Assembly (NCBI RefSeq): GCF_024397915.1
Contig: NZ_CP073347.1
Coordinates: 1,798,001-1,862,000, forward strand
DNA from: Marinobacterium rhizophilum
GTDB taxonomy: Bacteria; Pseudomonadota; Gammaproteobacteria; Pseudomonadales; Balneatricaceae
Direction of reading: 5' to 3'
DNA: 64,000 bases
The notes under the pieces were generated by a model, which saw only the letters and a list, made by a program, of their open reading frames with translations, searched no databases and was not told where the DNA came from. Both the position numbers and the translations under genes were made by a program. How positions within the stretch are numbered: position 1 is the stretch's first letter; the number at the start of each line of letters is the position of its first letter. Below, one piece after another: positions 45,801-53,084 of this stretch.

Positions 45801-47315
45801 GACCTGGTAGGCATCGGGGAAGCTGATTTCCAGATCGGGATCACTGTCATCCAGTGCGAGGAATGCCGCCTTGCCCTCATCGTTCAGCACAAACTCGTAG
45901 CTGCCGTCGCTCTGGATAGTCAGGTCACCATACTGATGCTGCAGCGCAATTTCAGTCTCACCCTGCGGGATCACCACTTCCAGGTTGCCGGCGATATCGT
46001 CGCCATCCTCATCGGTGTCGTTGTCCAGCACATTGCCCTGGGCAGACACGGCATCCGGATCGCTGATGCTATTGCTGTCGTCCACCGCCACGGGCGTAGT
46101 GTCATCGTCAATGATGGTGACATTTGCTGAACTGGCGCTGGGATCGAGACTGGCACCATCGGCACTGAGCAGAACGATTTCGAAAGTTTCATTGCCCTCG
46201 TCCAGGTGATCCATCACGATGCTGATTGGAACTTCAAACACCGTCTCCCCGGCAGGAATCACCACCACATTGATCAGCTGACCGTCGAACCAGTCATCGG
46301 GGTAACTGGCGGTACCGGGACGCAGCTCATAGGTGACCGTGACATCCTGGCTATAAGCCTTGTCGAGCGTCAGCAGAAACGTTATGACTCTCGGTTCTCC
46401 GCCATTGGTGCCCTCCAGCACCAGCGCACCACTGCCACTTACCACTATGGGGAAGTCGGGGGTCGGCTCAGGAGGCGGCTCCCCTCCTTGCGGCGGCTCT
46501 GGCTCCTTGATGACAACACTCACAACGGGCTCTGCCTCGGTCAGCAGAACGTCTTCGTTTTCAGGGACGGTAAAGCCACGACTCAGGCCGATAGTGGGAT
46601 AGCCCGCCTCCGGTGTCACTTCCTGACCGGTTCGGGACAGCAATACAAAGGATGAGCCAGAATCCCCGGGGCCGCCAGCGTCACCGGCAGCCTGCCCGGC
46701 GGCGGTTGCTTCGGCCACGGCGGTAGGATCTTCACCGGCCAGGATCGCGGCCTGAATGGCATCAATTTCGCCGGTCTGCTGCAAGGCCTGATCGGCACTG
46801 GAGCCTGATGCAACCGACTGGGACGCATCGAACTGGGCGGCATCGGCATAGAACTCGGGAGTGATGAGCGCCTGCTGACCCGAGGCGAGGGAAACCGTTT
46901 CACCGGAGGCGCCCGTGAGCTGCACGCTACCACCACTGGCAACACGGATCAGCTCGCCTTCAAACAGCACATCGCCCACCGCCAGAATACGCTCACTGCC
47001 ATCAGCTGCCACTGCCACAACGGTACCCGTGATCGACGTCACCGTTGCAGCAACATCCTGACCCAGTACCTGAGCATCACCGCTGCTGGCCGTCAGGAAG
47101 CCAGCATCAACCATTGCCTCCTGACCGGAACCCAGCGCCAGCAACTCACCATTGGTCGCGGCAATTTCTATTCGCGCACCTTCCGCCACGCGAATTTGCT
47201 CACCTTCATACAGGGTATCTCCGAGGGAGAGCACACGCTCGGCGCCATTGGTGCCTACCGCTATAACGGTTCCGAAAACAAAGCTGACACTACCTGCCAC
47301 ATCCCCGATAGCCAT
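39858..47315 (-). CDS. Giant LapA-type RTX adhesin (type I secreted, retention module, five amplified repeats)
   Basis: A 2485-aa acidic surface protein. Residues 1 to ~165 form the retention module of LapA-type adhesins, including two similar halves (GTVIAVGTNGAERVLSLGDTL and GTVVAVAADGSERILAVGDVL). TAAG at residues 204-207 is a LapG-type dialanine cleavage site. A Calx-beta-like domain (~295-405), cadherin-like/VCBS domains, then five 173-aa units (~917-1781) and one diverged unit follow. The C-terminus has RTX nonapeptide motifs (GGAGNDILTGNGGSDIFVW) and a type I secretion signal. It should be exported by an ABC/TolC-type system, held at the outer membrane and released by LapG. None of lapB/C/E, lapD or lapG is in the window. 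RBS GAGGAG precedes ATG 47315. Confidence 0.92.
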   Translation of the reverse strand: MAIGDVAGSVSFVFGTVIAVGTNGAERVLSLGDTLYEGEQIRVAEGARIEIAATNGELLALGSGQEAMVDAGFLTASSGDAQVLGQDVAATVTSITGTVVAVAADGSERILAVGDVLFEGELIRVASGGSVQLTGASGETVSLASGQQALITPEFYADAAQFDASQSVASGSSADQALQQTGEIDAIQAAILAGEDPTAVAEATAAGQAAGDAGGPGDSGSSFVLLSRTGQEVTPEAGYPTIGLSRGFTVPENEDVLLTEAEPVVSVVIKEPEPPQGGEPPPEPTPDFPIVVSGSGALVLEGTNGGEPRVITFLLTLDKAYSQDVTVTYELRPGTASYPDDWFDGQLINVVVIPAGETVFEVPISIVMDHLDEGNETFEIVLLSADGASLDPSASSANVTIIDDDTTPVAVDDSNSISDPDAVSAQGNVLDNDTDEDGDDIAGNLEVVIPQGETEIALQHQYGDLTIQSDGSYEFVLNDEGKAAFLALDDSDPDLEISFPDAYQVTDGYNPGNTADVVITLVGTNDGPEVVVDTGNPEGANDVVYESGLAVGSDSAADTEFAFGSFTLSDPDGLDDLVSISINGEAPVLIGDLVNATFAGASGTLTITAYDALTGVASYQYELTSPTTDVDAVVETDVFSLTVSDGTLISAPAAITIEIVDDVPDADPDSGDVIEGATLVVAAAAGVLVNDTEGADGASLQGVRAANGDTTTPVSGDIGSEIGGEYGTLTLNADGSYSYKSTANAIGSDAQDVFVYTLVDGDGDTSTTTLTINLTNVGLVVEDDNAVQVNEAALDEIKDGDDLVAGTVTGSDPGSTAETSTAGDLSDNVAGGTGPYTFALDGGAAGTYGTIQVNSDGTYIYTLTAPVTSDPATDDGPNVELGADSFNFTVTDANGNTGQGTIYINIVDDVPSVTIGITGEGGEAAVVLQTDDALTDGDPTDDDVAVSSAAFGGIFAATPIYGADGAGSTVVSYSLALAAGVSNGDDSGLNSGGVDITLALVGGEIVGSAGGTPVFTISVDGDGVVTLTQSEAIDHIEGGAFDDVIALANGLVELTATATTTDSDGDTATDSASVDLGGNISFVDDEPSVTITATGEAAVVLQTDDALTDGDPTDDDVAVSSAAFGGIFAATPIYGADGAGSTVVSYSLALAAGVSNGDDSGLNSGGVDITLALVGGEIVGSAGGTPVFTISVDGDGVVTLTQSEAIDHIEGGAFDDVIALANGLVELTATATTTDSDGDTATDSASVDLGGNISFVDDEPSVTITATGEAAVVLQTDDALTDGDPTDDDVAVSSAAFGGIFAATPIYGADGAGSTVVSYSLALAAGVSNGDDSGLNSGGVDITLALVGGEIVGSAGGTPVFTISVDGDGVVTLTQSEAIDHIEGGAFDDVIALANGLVELTATATTTDSDGDTATDSASVDLGGNISFVDDEPSVTITATGEAAVVLQTDDALTDGDPTDDDVAVSSAAFGGIFAATPIYGADGAGSTVVSYSLALAAGVSNGDDSGLNSGGVDITLALVGGEIVGSAGGTPVFTISVDGDGVVTLTQSEAIDHIEGGAFDDVIALANGLVELTATATTTDSDGDTATDSASVDLGGNISFVDDEPSVTITATGEAAVVLQTDDALTDGDPTDDDVAVSSAAFGGIFAATPIYGADGAGSTVVSYSLALAAGVSNGDDSGLNSGGVDITLALVGGEIVGSAGGTPVFTISVDGDGFVTLTQSEAIDHIEGGAFDDVIALANGLVELTATATTTDSDGDTATDSASVDLGGNISFVDDEPSVTLTLGSDTNVVLKTQDSRTDGDPTETDTATSAVVFGVPVTLSTSTGADGLSSAGYSFALSLVSGDGTSSGLSSGGADIFLYQLADGTVVGSTSLSAPVSIDASVVFSIGVAADGKVTLSQYGVLDHTLAESMPAYDDDVQVLANGLVNLSVSYTIVDGDGDSATDTQVIDLGGNIQFADDGPSAFAPMSTTIVNSASAGGVAALDVFGNTGADGLGSTVFVGTDGTQLFAADGVTAVTSGGEDLFMTGFGTDTLEVRDGADTLVMTITLNPDADTQSSDLYTVELHQKIDDGSGVLFDDFSDTAAGLNQWVGVDGDGGDIMDDTNDSQDLLVTAPGSTVNTDSDDIGVGGGQALNPDDILRLDFVTDLRRDGADDEKDPTGFIYDDHYAVNNFSVTLIQVQGNANQVAALGFKILDFDDTGNKKDLAGNSTPLALMLASVVVTAADGVTVLTLGVDYFTSMSGDILYVSGVKAGQSISFMGASDFEAVEIENVSGQTNPDGGTFSGNAFALGAFGFDTALAGSDVSMAFDIAMADGDGDTVASTIDLTVKPVNGAVTGTSGDDALGGADTDDELIGGAGNDILTGNGGSDIFVWNDGDEGTQAAPAVDTVTDFSIAEGDVLNLADLLQGEHDGSGVDADNLDQFLSFAWDGANTTVSIAHDALNSADVTQKIVLQGVDLTAGGTLNDQQIIDALVAGNNLLTDQ
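41971..44565. repeat. Five 519-bp tandem repeats inside the adhesin gene
   Basis: Units begin at 41971, 42490, 43009, 43528 and 44047 and have an exact period of 519 bases (173 codons). The inner three copies are nearly identical; the 41971 copy differs at its left edge, and the 44047 copy fades at about 44552. One visible coding difference is a Val-to-Phe change (GDGVVTL to GDGFVTL) in the copy at 41971. Near identity at DNA level implies recent amplification or gene conversion. Confidence 0.95.
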
Positions 47316-47358
47316 GACGAATCTCCTCGGTTTTAACCCGTGCCCAGTTCAGGCGATA

Positions 47359-47406
47359 CCTAAACATAGGAGCGAAAACCAGGGCCGCCTATTGTACCGA
47401 GGTACA
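47359..47406 (-). promoter_or_regulatory. Candidate operator/promoter of the adhesin gene
   Basis: TGTACCGAGGTACA (47393-47406) is a perfect palindrome. On the minus strand it overlaps a TACAAT box that would suit a -10 element; no good -35 is visible. A second inverted repeat, CCTA-AACA-TAGG (47359-47370), lies between it and the start. A repressor overlapping the -10 is a reasonable guess; the regulator is unknown. Confidence 0.35.
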
Positions 47407-47467
47407 GTGAAAACCACACTCGCAGGATAAATGCAATAGATTCAATGACTAAATTCAACAACTAAAT

Positions 47468-49213
47468 TCAACCAGCATCCTGATAGTGCTGCGCCTTCAC
47501 CTGCTGCAGTCGCTGGTAAATGTCCAGCAGGGCACGATGCACGCCAAGCCCCTCAAGATTTTCCCCCACCACTGGCGCATCGACAAACACACTTTCACCA
47601 CCCAGCATCAGCCGCACCCGCTCGAGCAGCGGCTGACCGTAGATTTGCTGCAGCAGATAGTCAAATTGCTCGGCATGACGCTCAGGGTCGAGCCGGAATT
47701 GCAGCAACTGGTTAATGCAGCGAAACAGCCGCAAACGTTCATCACCCAGCAGACCACTGTGCATGACCCAGTCACTCCACTCCTGCGCCCGGCTCAGCTC
47801 ACCTGTGCGCAGCGCCAGCAGGCAGCGCAGCTCACCGACACTGAGTTGCCCCCAGAAAGTCTCCGGGTCGGCGCACAGGCACAGCAATTCGCTGACGGAC
47901 ATGTAATCGTCGAGCTCAGCCCTGTCGAGCCACTGCTCCAGCAAGGCCGCCTCCTGCACACTCAGCCGGGCAAGTCGCAGTATCGAACCGCGCACGGCAA
48001 TGGCCCGGTTGTTGTTCTGGTGCACCAGATAATCCACCGGATACAGGTCAGCCATTCCCGGCACCACGATCTGGCAACAGTAAACCCCCAGGTGCTCGTG
48101 GTCCGCGATATAAATGTCCATGTCAACGCGATGTATTAGGTAACACAGGTGGTCAAACTCGGCCTGACTGTCACCCTCAACATTCCACTGCGTGAAGTTG
48201 TAGTCTGGCTTGCGTGACAACAGGTCCCAGGCCACCACACCACTGGAATCAATAAAGTGCGCTTCAAGGTTGTCCTGCTCGGCGACTGCACTGAGATCGA
48301 AACAGGGCAAGGCAAAGCCCTTCAAATCGTCGAGTTCGCGCCCCTGCAGCACACCCGTGAGCGTGCGTTCAAGCGCGCGCTCAAATTTCGGATGAGCACC
48401 AAAGGCTGCGCAGCAACCGCCGTCAGTCGGATTGATAAGGGTAATATTTACCAGCGGAAACTTGCCACCCAGAGAGGCATCCTGCACCACCACCACGAAA
48501 CCGGCTGCGCGCAAGGCCGCAACAGACTCACAAAACGCCGGATACCGGGACAGGACCGACTCGGGTATCTGCGGCAAACTGATACCCGCGGTCAGAATGG
48601 TGTTCTTTATATGACGCTCGAAGATTTCTGACAGCGCCTGGGTTCTGGCCTCCCAGCGTGAACAACCGGCAGCCATGCCGTTACTGGTATAAAGATTGTT
48701 GAGAATATTGACCGGCAACCAGACCTGTTCACCGGTGCGCTGGCGAGTGAAGGGAATGGCACAGATCCCGCGCTGCTCATTGCCGGAATTGGTATCCACC
48801 AGCATGTCCGCCCGCAACTGACCATGCAGATCAAAGTGATCGCGAGTCGCCTCATCGAGCAAACCATCCGGCAATCCCTTGTCTGGCAGCGCAAACCAGC
48901 GCTCGTTCGGGTAATGCACGAAGGGCGCCTCGGCCAGCTCCTTGCCAAAATAGTAGTCAGCGAAGAATCGATTGCAGGACAGACGCTCGTAGAACTCTCG
49001 CAGCGCGCTCGCCATCGCCGCATCCCGGCTGCCACCCCGCCCGCTGCATGTCAGCAACGGACAGCTCCGCTCGCGCAACTGTACCGACCAGACATTCGGC
49101 ACGGGGTTGAACCAGCACACGTCTTCCAGCGTGAAGCCCAGCGCCTGAAGCCCCTGGCGCAGCAGACGAATACTTTCATCCAGTGGCGTGTCATTATCTG
49201 CCAAAGCGCTCAT
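47468..49213 (-). CDS. ycaO: YcaO-domain protein (S12 methylthiotransferase accessory type)
   Basis: A protein of about 581 aa, close to E. coli YcaO in length and layout. YcaO ATP-binding segments are visible (GRGGSRDAAMASALREFYERLSCNRFFADYY; GMAAGCSRWEARTQALSEIFERHIKN; HPKFERALERTLTGVLQGR), followed by the C-terminal helical region typical of the stand-alone protein. E. coli YcaO supports RimO-dependent methylthiolation of ribosomal protein S12. It is not beside a peptide precursor or an azoline dehydrogenase, so a peptide natural-product role is unlikely. ATG 49213 follows AAGGGAGAGTAT; the frame to 49324 lacks support. Confidence 0.92.
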   Translation of the reverse strand: MSALADNDTPLDESIRLLRQGLQALGFTLEDVCWFNPVPNVWSVQLRERSCPLLTCSGRGGSRDAAMASALREFYERLSCNRFFADYYFGKELAEAPFVHYPNERWFALPDKGLPDGLLDEATRDHFDLHGQLRADMLVDTNSGNEQRGICAIPFTRQRTGEQVWLPVNILNNLYTSNGMAAGCSRWEARTQALSEIFERHIKNTILTAGISLPQIPESVLSRYPAFCESVAALRAAGFVVVVQDASLGGKFPLVNITLINPTDGGCCAAFGAHPKFERALERTLTGVLQGRELDDLKGFALPCFDLSAVAEQDNLEAHFIDSSGVVAWDLLSRKPDYNFTQWNVEGDSQAEFDHLCYLIHRVDMDIYIADHEHLGVYCCQIVVPGMADLYPVDYLVHQNNNRAIAVRGSILRLARLSVQEAALLEQWLDRAELDDYMSVSELLCLCADPETFWGQLSVGELRCLLALRTGELSRAQEWSDWVMHSGLLGDERLRLFRCINQLLQFRLDPERHAEQFDYLLQQIYGQPLLERVRLMLGGESVFVDAPVVGENLEGLGVHRALLDIYQRLQQVKAQHYQDAG

Positions 49214-49416
49214 ATACTCTCCCTTGCCAACCACTCTTGTATTGTTCGATCGAACGTACGGCCTGACACGCCTGCACCCGTCCAGCTTCCGCCAGCAAGT
49301 CACTCGCCACCACAGACACAGCAACGAGAATGCCTCGCCAACCCGCTGATTATAACCGTATCACGGGACACGAACGCAGCCCCGCCCCATCCAAAAAAAC
49401 TTTTTAAACTAAGGGG

Positions 49417-49445
49417 TTGACGCTGCCAGGCCACCTCATTAATAT
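49417..49445 (+). promoter_or_regulatory. Sigma-70 promoter of the tRNA cluster
   Basis: TTGACG (49417-49422) and TAATAT (49440-49445) are separated by 17 bases, close to the ideal arrangement. A GC-rich stretch follows the -10 (ACGCGGCC), as in stringently controlled stable-RNA promoters. The first tRNA begins 22 bases after the -10. Confidence 0.8.
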
Positions 49446-49467
49446 ACGCGGCCTCGGTTGAGACGAT

Positions 49468-49543
49468 TCCTCGATAGCTCAGTTGGTAGAGCAGTAGACT
49501 GTTAATCTATTGGTCGCTGGTTCGAGTCCAGCTCGAGGAGCCA
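49468..49543 (+). tRNA. tRNA-Asn (GTT), copy 1
   Basis: A 76-base cloverleaf with acceptor stem TCCTCGA/TCGAGGA, D-loop AGCTCAGTTGGTAGAGC, anticodon loop CTGTTAA (anticodon GTT) and T-loop GGTTCGAGTCC. The 3' GCCA is encoded. Confidence 0.97.
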
Positions 49544-49565
49544 ATCGAGAAATTGGTAGTGATGT

Positions 49566-49641
49566 TCCCTGATAGCTCAGTTGGTAGAGCAGTAGACTGT
49601 TAATCTATTGGTCGCTGGTTCGAGTCCAGCTCGGGGAGCCA
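49566..49641 (+). tRNA. tRNA-Asn (GTT), copy 2
   Basis: The body is identical to the first copy; only the acceptor stem differs (TCCCTGA/TCGGGGA, with one T-G pair). The anticodon is GTT. The encoded 3' end is GCCA. It lies 22 bases after copy 1. Confidence 0.97.
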
Positions 49642-49667
49642 ACTACCATAGCAAGTGCAGTACCCGT

Positions 49668-49744
<77 letters not shown>

Positions 49745-49772
49745 CTTATTCCCCCCCTAAAGCTACACACCC

Positions 49773-49797
49773 AAATCACACTCTGTTGTGATTTTTT
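49773..49797 (+). terminator. Terminator of the tRNA cluster
   Basis: AAATCACA (49773-49780) pairs with TGTGATTT (49787-49794) around CTCTGT, followed by a T-run to 49797. It lies 29 bases after tRNA-Pro. Confidence 0.85.
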
Positions 49798-49843
49798 CGT
49801 TTTAACTCCCCCCAAAATTGCGCAAAACACAACACGCACTTCC

Positions 49844-49894
49844 ACGCCCTCACGCCCTCACGCCCTCACGCCCGTGTAACAGTGTAACAGTGCT
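49844..49894. repeat. Short tandem repeats after the tRNA cluster
   Basis: ACGCCCTC is repeated in tandem three times and a partial fourth (from 49844). It is followed by two copies of the 9-base unit GTGTAACA(G). They lie between the tRNA terminator and the stop of the LysR gene. Confidence 0.75.
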
Positions 49895-49928
49895 GCCGAC
49901 CCCAACACCCTCACCACCCAAGAGTCGA

Positions 49929-50861
49929 TCAATCACTATCTCCGTGCAGCTCTTGCACAATGCGGATAAACAGCTCCCTCGCCCGATTGCTCTTGCCATG
50001 AGCGCGAGTGATAGCCGCCACACCCAAGTCGTAAAATTTGCGCGTCGGCACGAGTGACCACAATTCACCACTGTCGATATACCCCTGCACATAGTTGTCT
50101 GGCATAAAGCCGACATACACCCCCGACAGCAACATGGCCAGGCGCGCCTCATAGAAGTATGAAATCGCGGCCTTGTTCATATCCGCCAGTTGCTCACCCA
50201 CCGCAGGACTGGTCTGAACCCCGGCATGCACCACCTTGGCATGCAGCACCTTCGCCAACAGCTCATCACTATCCTCAACACCGTAAAGTGGATGCTGCCG
50301 CCCACAGAACAGATGGCAACGATCACTGTACAGCGACACATAACAGAGCCCGTCGAACTGGCGGTGGTACGGAATAAAGCCAACATCCGCCTCATCATTG
50401 AGCACCATCCGCTCGATATCCGTCAGCGCCTTCACATCCAGCAACACCTTCACATCGGGCGCCTGCTGCGCGAAGCGACGAATCGCCTCAGGAATCCGCG
50501 CCCTGGATGCCATACAGACCGCATCACTGGCAATCACCCTGAGCTCACCGGTCAACTCGACATGCAAGGCATTAACGCCGCTGCGAAACGCCTCCAGTGA
50601 CGAAAACAGCTCCTTCATCAGGCCATAGACCACCAACCCCTCATCGGTAAGTGCAAAGCCCGCGCGCCCGCGCCGACACAGCTTCAGACCCAGGCGCTGC
50701 TCCAGCCTGGCAATGTGGATACTGATGGTGGATCGCCCAATACTGAGCTCGGTCTCCGCCGCGGCAAAGCCTCCAGCCTCAACCACGGACTTGAACACCT
50801 TGAGCAACCGGATTTCAAACTCGGACACCTGCCCCAATTTGATCGTCAGGTCCTTTTTCAT
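49929..50861 (-). CDS. LysR-family transcriptional regulator, divergent from gabT
   Basis: A 310-aa DNA-binding regulator. The N-terminal winged helix-turn-helix is clear (LLKVFKSVVEAGGFAAAETELSIGRSTISIHIARLEQRLGLKLCRR), followed by the LysR effector domain (LRVIASDAVCMASRARIPEAIRRF ... DVGFIPYHRQFDGLCYV). It is divergent from a GABA aminotransferase gene, a usual layout for a LysR protein controlling its neighbour and itself. The effector (GABA or a derivative) is inferred. ATG 50861 is preceded by AGGTGTG; the frame to 50927 starts with a hydrophobic stretch without support. Confidence 0.92.
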   Translation of the reverse strand: MKKDLTIKLGQVSEFEIRLLKVFKSVVEAGGFAAAETELSIGRSTISIHIARLEQRLGLKLCRRGRAGFALTDEGLVVYGLMKELFSSLEAFRSGVNALHVELTGELRVIASDAVCMASRARIPEAIRRFAQQAPDVKVLLDVKALTDIERMVLNDEADVGFIPYHRQFDGLCYVSLYSDRCHLFCGRQHPLYGVEDSDELLAKVLHAKVVHAGVQTSPAVGEQLADMNKAAISYFYEARLAMLLSGVYVGFMPDNYVQGYIDSGELWSLVPTRKFYDLGVAAITRAHGKSNRARELFIRIVQELHGDSD

Positions 50862-51078
50862 CACACCTACATCCCGGCAAAGTTTGAGTGAGATCAATAT
50901 TAACAACGAAACAAACGCATTTATCACGCATTATCCGCCGGATTACCATCACTGCAAACAATAGCCGCCTGAACACCCCCGACTTGACCTTAAGCCGGAC
51001 CGCAAATCGCTTGTTACCGCAATCAATGATCACCCACTGACGCTACAGCACGCCAGCGAGACACCAAGGACACAGACC

Positions 51079-52356
51079 ATGAACAACGCATCACTGCAGC
51101 AACGCAAAGAGGCAGCTTTCGCCCGCGGCCAGGGCACCATGACACCGGCCTACATCGACAAAGCGCGCAACGCCGAACTCTGGGACGTGGAAGGCAAGCG
51201 CTATATCGACCTGGGCGCAGGCATCGCCGTCGTCAACACCGGCCACAACCACCCCAGGGTGCAGGCGGCGGTACAGGCACAACTGGAGCGCTTCAGCCAC
51301 ACCTGCGTAATGGTTACACCCTACGCCTCAGCTGTAGAGCTGGCGGAAAAACTCAATGAAGCAGCCCCCGGAAACACCCCCAAAAAGGCCATTTTCGTCA
51401 CCACCGGTGCGGAAGCCGTGGAAAACTGCATCAAGATCGCCCGCGCCCATACCGGCCGCTCCGGCGTAATCGCGTTCAACGGCGGCTTTCATGGCCGTAC
51501 GAATCTGACCATGGGACTGACCGGCAAGGTTGCTCCCTACAAGGCAGGCTTTGGCCCCTTCCCGGGCGAGATTTTCCACGCCCCCTACCCCAATGCGTAC
51601 CATGGCGTGAGCGAGGCGGACTCACTGGCGGCACTGAACATGCTGTTTACCTGCGATATCGAGCCATCCCGCGTGGCGGCCATCATCATTGAACCCGTTC
51701 AGGGCGAAGGCGGTTTCTACGCCGCCCCCGCGAGCTTCATGCAGGCCCTGCGCGCACTGTGCGATCAGCACGGCATTCTGCTGATTGCCGACGAAATCCA
51801 GACGGGCTTTGCCCGTACCGGGAAAATGTTCGCGTGCGAGCATTCGGGCATTGAACCGGACCTTATTACCATGGCCAAGGGCATCGCCGGCGGCTTTCCC
51901 ATTGCCGCCGTCGTAGGCAAGGCTGAAATCATGGATTCACCGCAGCCGGGCGGCCTGGGCGGCACCTACGGCGGCTCGCCACTGGGATGCGTCGCAGGCC
52001 TTGCCGTACTGGAAGTTATAAAAGAAGAAAAGCTGTGCCAGCGCGCCACCGAGATTGGCGCCCGCATTGTCGCACGCCTGAATCAACTGCAGCGCAACCA
52101 CCCACACAAGATCGGCAATATCCGCAACCAGGGCGCCATGATCGCCATGGAACTGGTGCACGAGGGTGATGCAAGCCAGCCCGATGCCGACCTGACCCGG
52201 GCACTGGTCACGCAGGCCGCCAAAAACGGTCTGATCCTGCTGTCCTGTGGCATTCGTGGCAACGTCATCCGCTTCCTGCCGGCACTGACCATCACCGACG
52301 CACTGATTGACGAAGCCATGACCCTGCTGGAAACAAGCCTCGACAGCCTCATTTAA
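51079..52356 (+). CDS. gabT: 4-aminobutyrate aminotransferase
   Basis: A 425-aa cytoplasmic PLP enzyme of class III converting GABA and 2-oxoglutarate to succinate semialdehyde and glutamate. The class III signature LLIADEIQTGFARTGKMFACEHSGIEPDLITMAKGIAGGFP is present, including the Schiff-base Lys in TMAKGIAGG. GTYGGSPLGCVAGLAVLEV and FVTTGAEAVENCIKIAR (PLP phosphate site) also fit GabT closely. No gabD is adjacent. ATG 51079 follows an AAGGA-like site. A related omega-amino acid transaminase such as 5-aminovalerate transaminase cannot be excluded. Confidence 0.93.
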   Translation: MNNASLQQRKEAAFARGQGTMTPAYIDKARNAELWDVEGKRYIDLGAGIAVVNTGHNHPRVQAAVQAQLERFSHTCVMVTPYASAVELAEKLNEAAPGNTPKKAIFVTTGAEAVENCIKIARAHTGRSGVIAFNGGFHGRTNLTMGLTGKVAPYKAGFGPFPGEIFHAPYPNAYHGVSEADSLAALNMLFTCDIEPSRVAAIIIEPVQGEGGFYAAPASFMQALRALCDQHGILLIADEIQTGFARTGKMFACEHSGIEPDLITMAKGIAGGFPIAAVVGKAEIMDSPQPGGLGGTYGGSPLGCVAGLAVLEVIKEEKLCQRATEIGARIVARLNQLQRNHPHKIGNIRNQGAMIAMELVHEGDASQPDADLTRALVTQAAKNGLILLSCGIRGNVIRFLPALTITDALIDEAMTLLETSLDSLI

Positions 52357-52366
52357 GACATCCACC

Positions 52367-52396
52367 AAAAAAGGGGAGCCCCTGGCTACCCCTTTT
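52367..52396 (+). terminator. Intrinsic terminator after gabT
   Basis: AAAAAAGGGGAGCC pairs with GGCTACCCCTTTT with one bulged A, around CCT. It starts 11 bases after the gabT stop. Confidence 0.8.
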
Positions 52397-52430
52397 CACT
52401 CGCACAAGCCCTGCCGCAGCACCCACTCAA

Positions 52431-52445
52431 GGTGCAACGCGCACC
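52431..52445. repeat. Inverted repeat GGTGC-N5-GCACC
   Basis: GGTGC AACGC GCACC lies 35 bases after the gabT terminator. It is the reverse orientation of the GCACC-N5-GGTGC repeats before the 74-aa gene 370 bases downstream. Between them (52446-52770) I see AT-rich sequence near 52680-52720, no gene and no clear RNA structure. Confidence 0.4.
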
Positions 52446-52775
52446 GCGTACCTCACACCCAGGACACAGCCTCCCGGCACTCTTGCGAAGGCAACGAGCC
52501 ACACCCCTGCCAGCGACAAATACCGCACCAATACAGGGCATCGCCACACCCATGCAGAACCATCACTGCAGGCCATCACACAATGACGGGTCGGTGAAAT
52601 CACTTCAGCACAAATTATGACCAGATAAACACACAGAAACCCTGGCCATGCGGGATCAGACCACTGCACCCAACAAAAAAAACACACATAGAATAGATTA
52701 ATTCATCATTTAGCTGAAAAAGCATCGTTTGCTGCTAGCACCGGCTATGGATACTCTGCGCACATAAATTGATGC

Positions 52776-52820
52776 GTACCAAAACGGTGCGCTCAAACGA
52801 ATCAGGCACCAACAAGGTGC
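52776..52820 (+). promoter_or_regulatory. Two GCACC-N5-GGTGC palindromes before the 74-aa gene
   Basis: GTACC-AAAAC-GGTGC (52776-52790) and GCACC-AACAA-GGTGC (52806-52820) are 30 bases apart (start to start). The second exactly matches the core of NtrC sites and the first has one mismatch. As RNA both would be hairpins with A-rich pentaloops, the mismatch becoming a G-U pair. They end 24 bases before the ATG. No sigma-54 -24/-12 pair with correct spacing is visible nearby, so they may be an operator or leader RNA elements instead. Confidence 0.5.
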
Positions 52821-52843
52821 TACCAGGCTACAGGAAAAACATC

Positions 52844-53068
52844 ATGCAGATTCAATACTACCCGTTCGATTTTTCTACCAACGCGAACAAGAACCGTCGC
52901 GAATCCGAACAGGAATACTTCATGCGCATAGCGCGCGAATTCGAAGCCGCACGCGCACTGCAGAAGCGCGAAGAAACCAAACAGAAGATCAAGGCTGCTT
53001 TCACCGCTGCACTGAATCTGCTCAAGTTCAAGCGCACCCAGAACCTCGAAGCCCTGCTCGGACGCTAG
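52844..53068 (+). CDS. Small basic helical protein (74 aa), unknown
   Basis: A 74-aa protein beginning MQIQYYPFDFSTNANKNRRE, followed by a long amphipathic, Lys/Arg/Glu-rich helix (EYFMRIAREFEAARALQKREETKQKIKAAFTAA) and a short basic tail. There is no signal peptide or membrane helix. AGGA at 52832 is eight bases before the ATG; the open frame to 52769 would run through the palindromes and lacks support. I do not recognise the family. A 15-base inverted repeat lies 17 bases after the stop. Confidence 0.75.
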   Translation: MQIQYYPFDFSTNANKNRRESEQEYFMRIAREFEAARALQKREETKQKIKAAFTAALNLLKFKRTQNLEALLGR

Positions 53069-53084
53069 TCCGATGCCAGCGACC

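Noticed and set aside
42135..46130. A 1331-codon open frame on the plus strand antisense to the adhesin
   Set aside because: It exists because the 519-bp repeats have a length divisible by three and keep the antisense frame open. Its translation is repetitive with no ribosome site or family resemblance, while the minus-strand frame is a complete adhesin.
47468..49213. Reading the YcaO gene as part of a peptide natural-product (azoline) cluster
   Set aside because: No precursor peptide, dehydrogenase or transporter lies nearby, and the protein has the length and C-terminal region of stand-alone E. coli-type YcaO.
52776..52820. Calling the twin palindromes an NtrC/sigma-54 enhancer for the 74-aa gene
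   Set aside because: No GG-N10-GC sigma-54 element with proper spacing lies between them and the gene, nor upstream to 52640. Kept only as an unexplained regulatory candidate.
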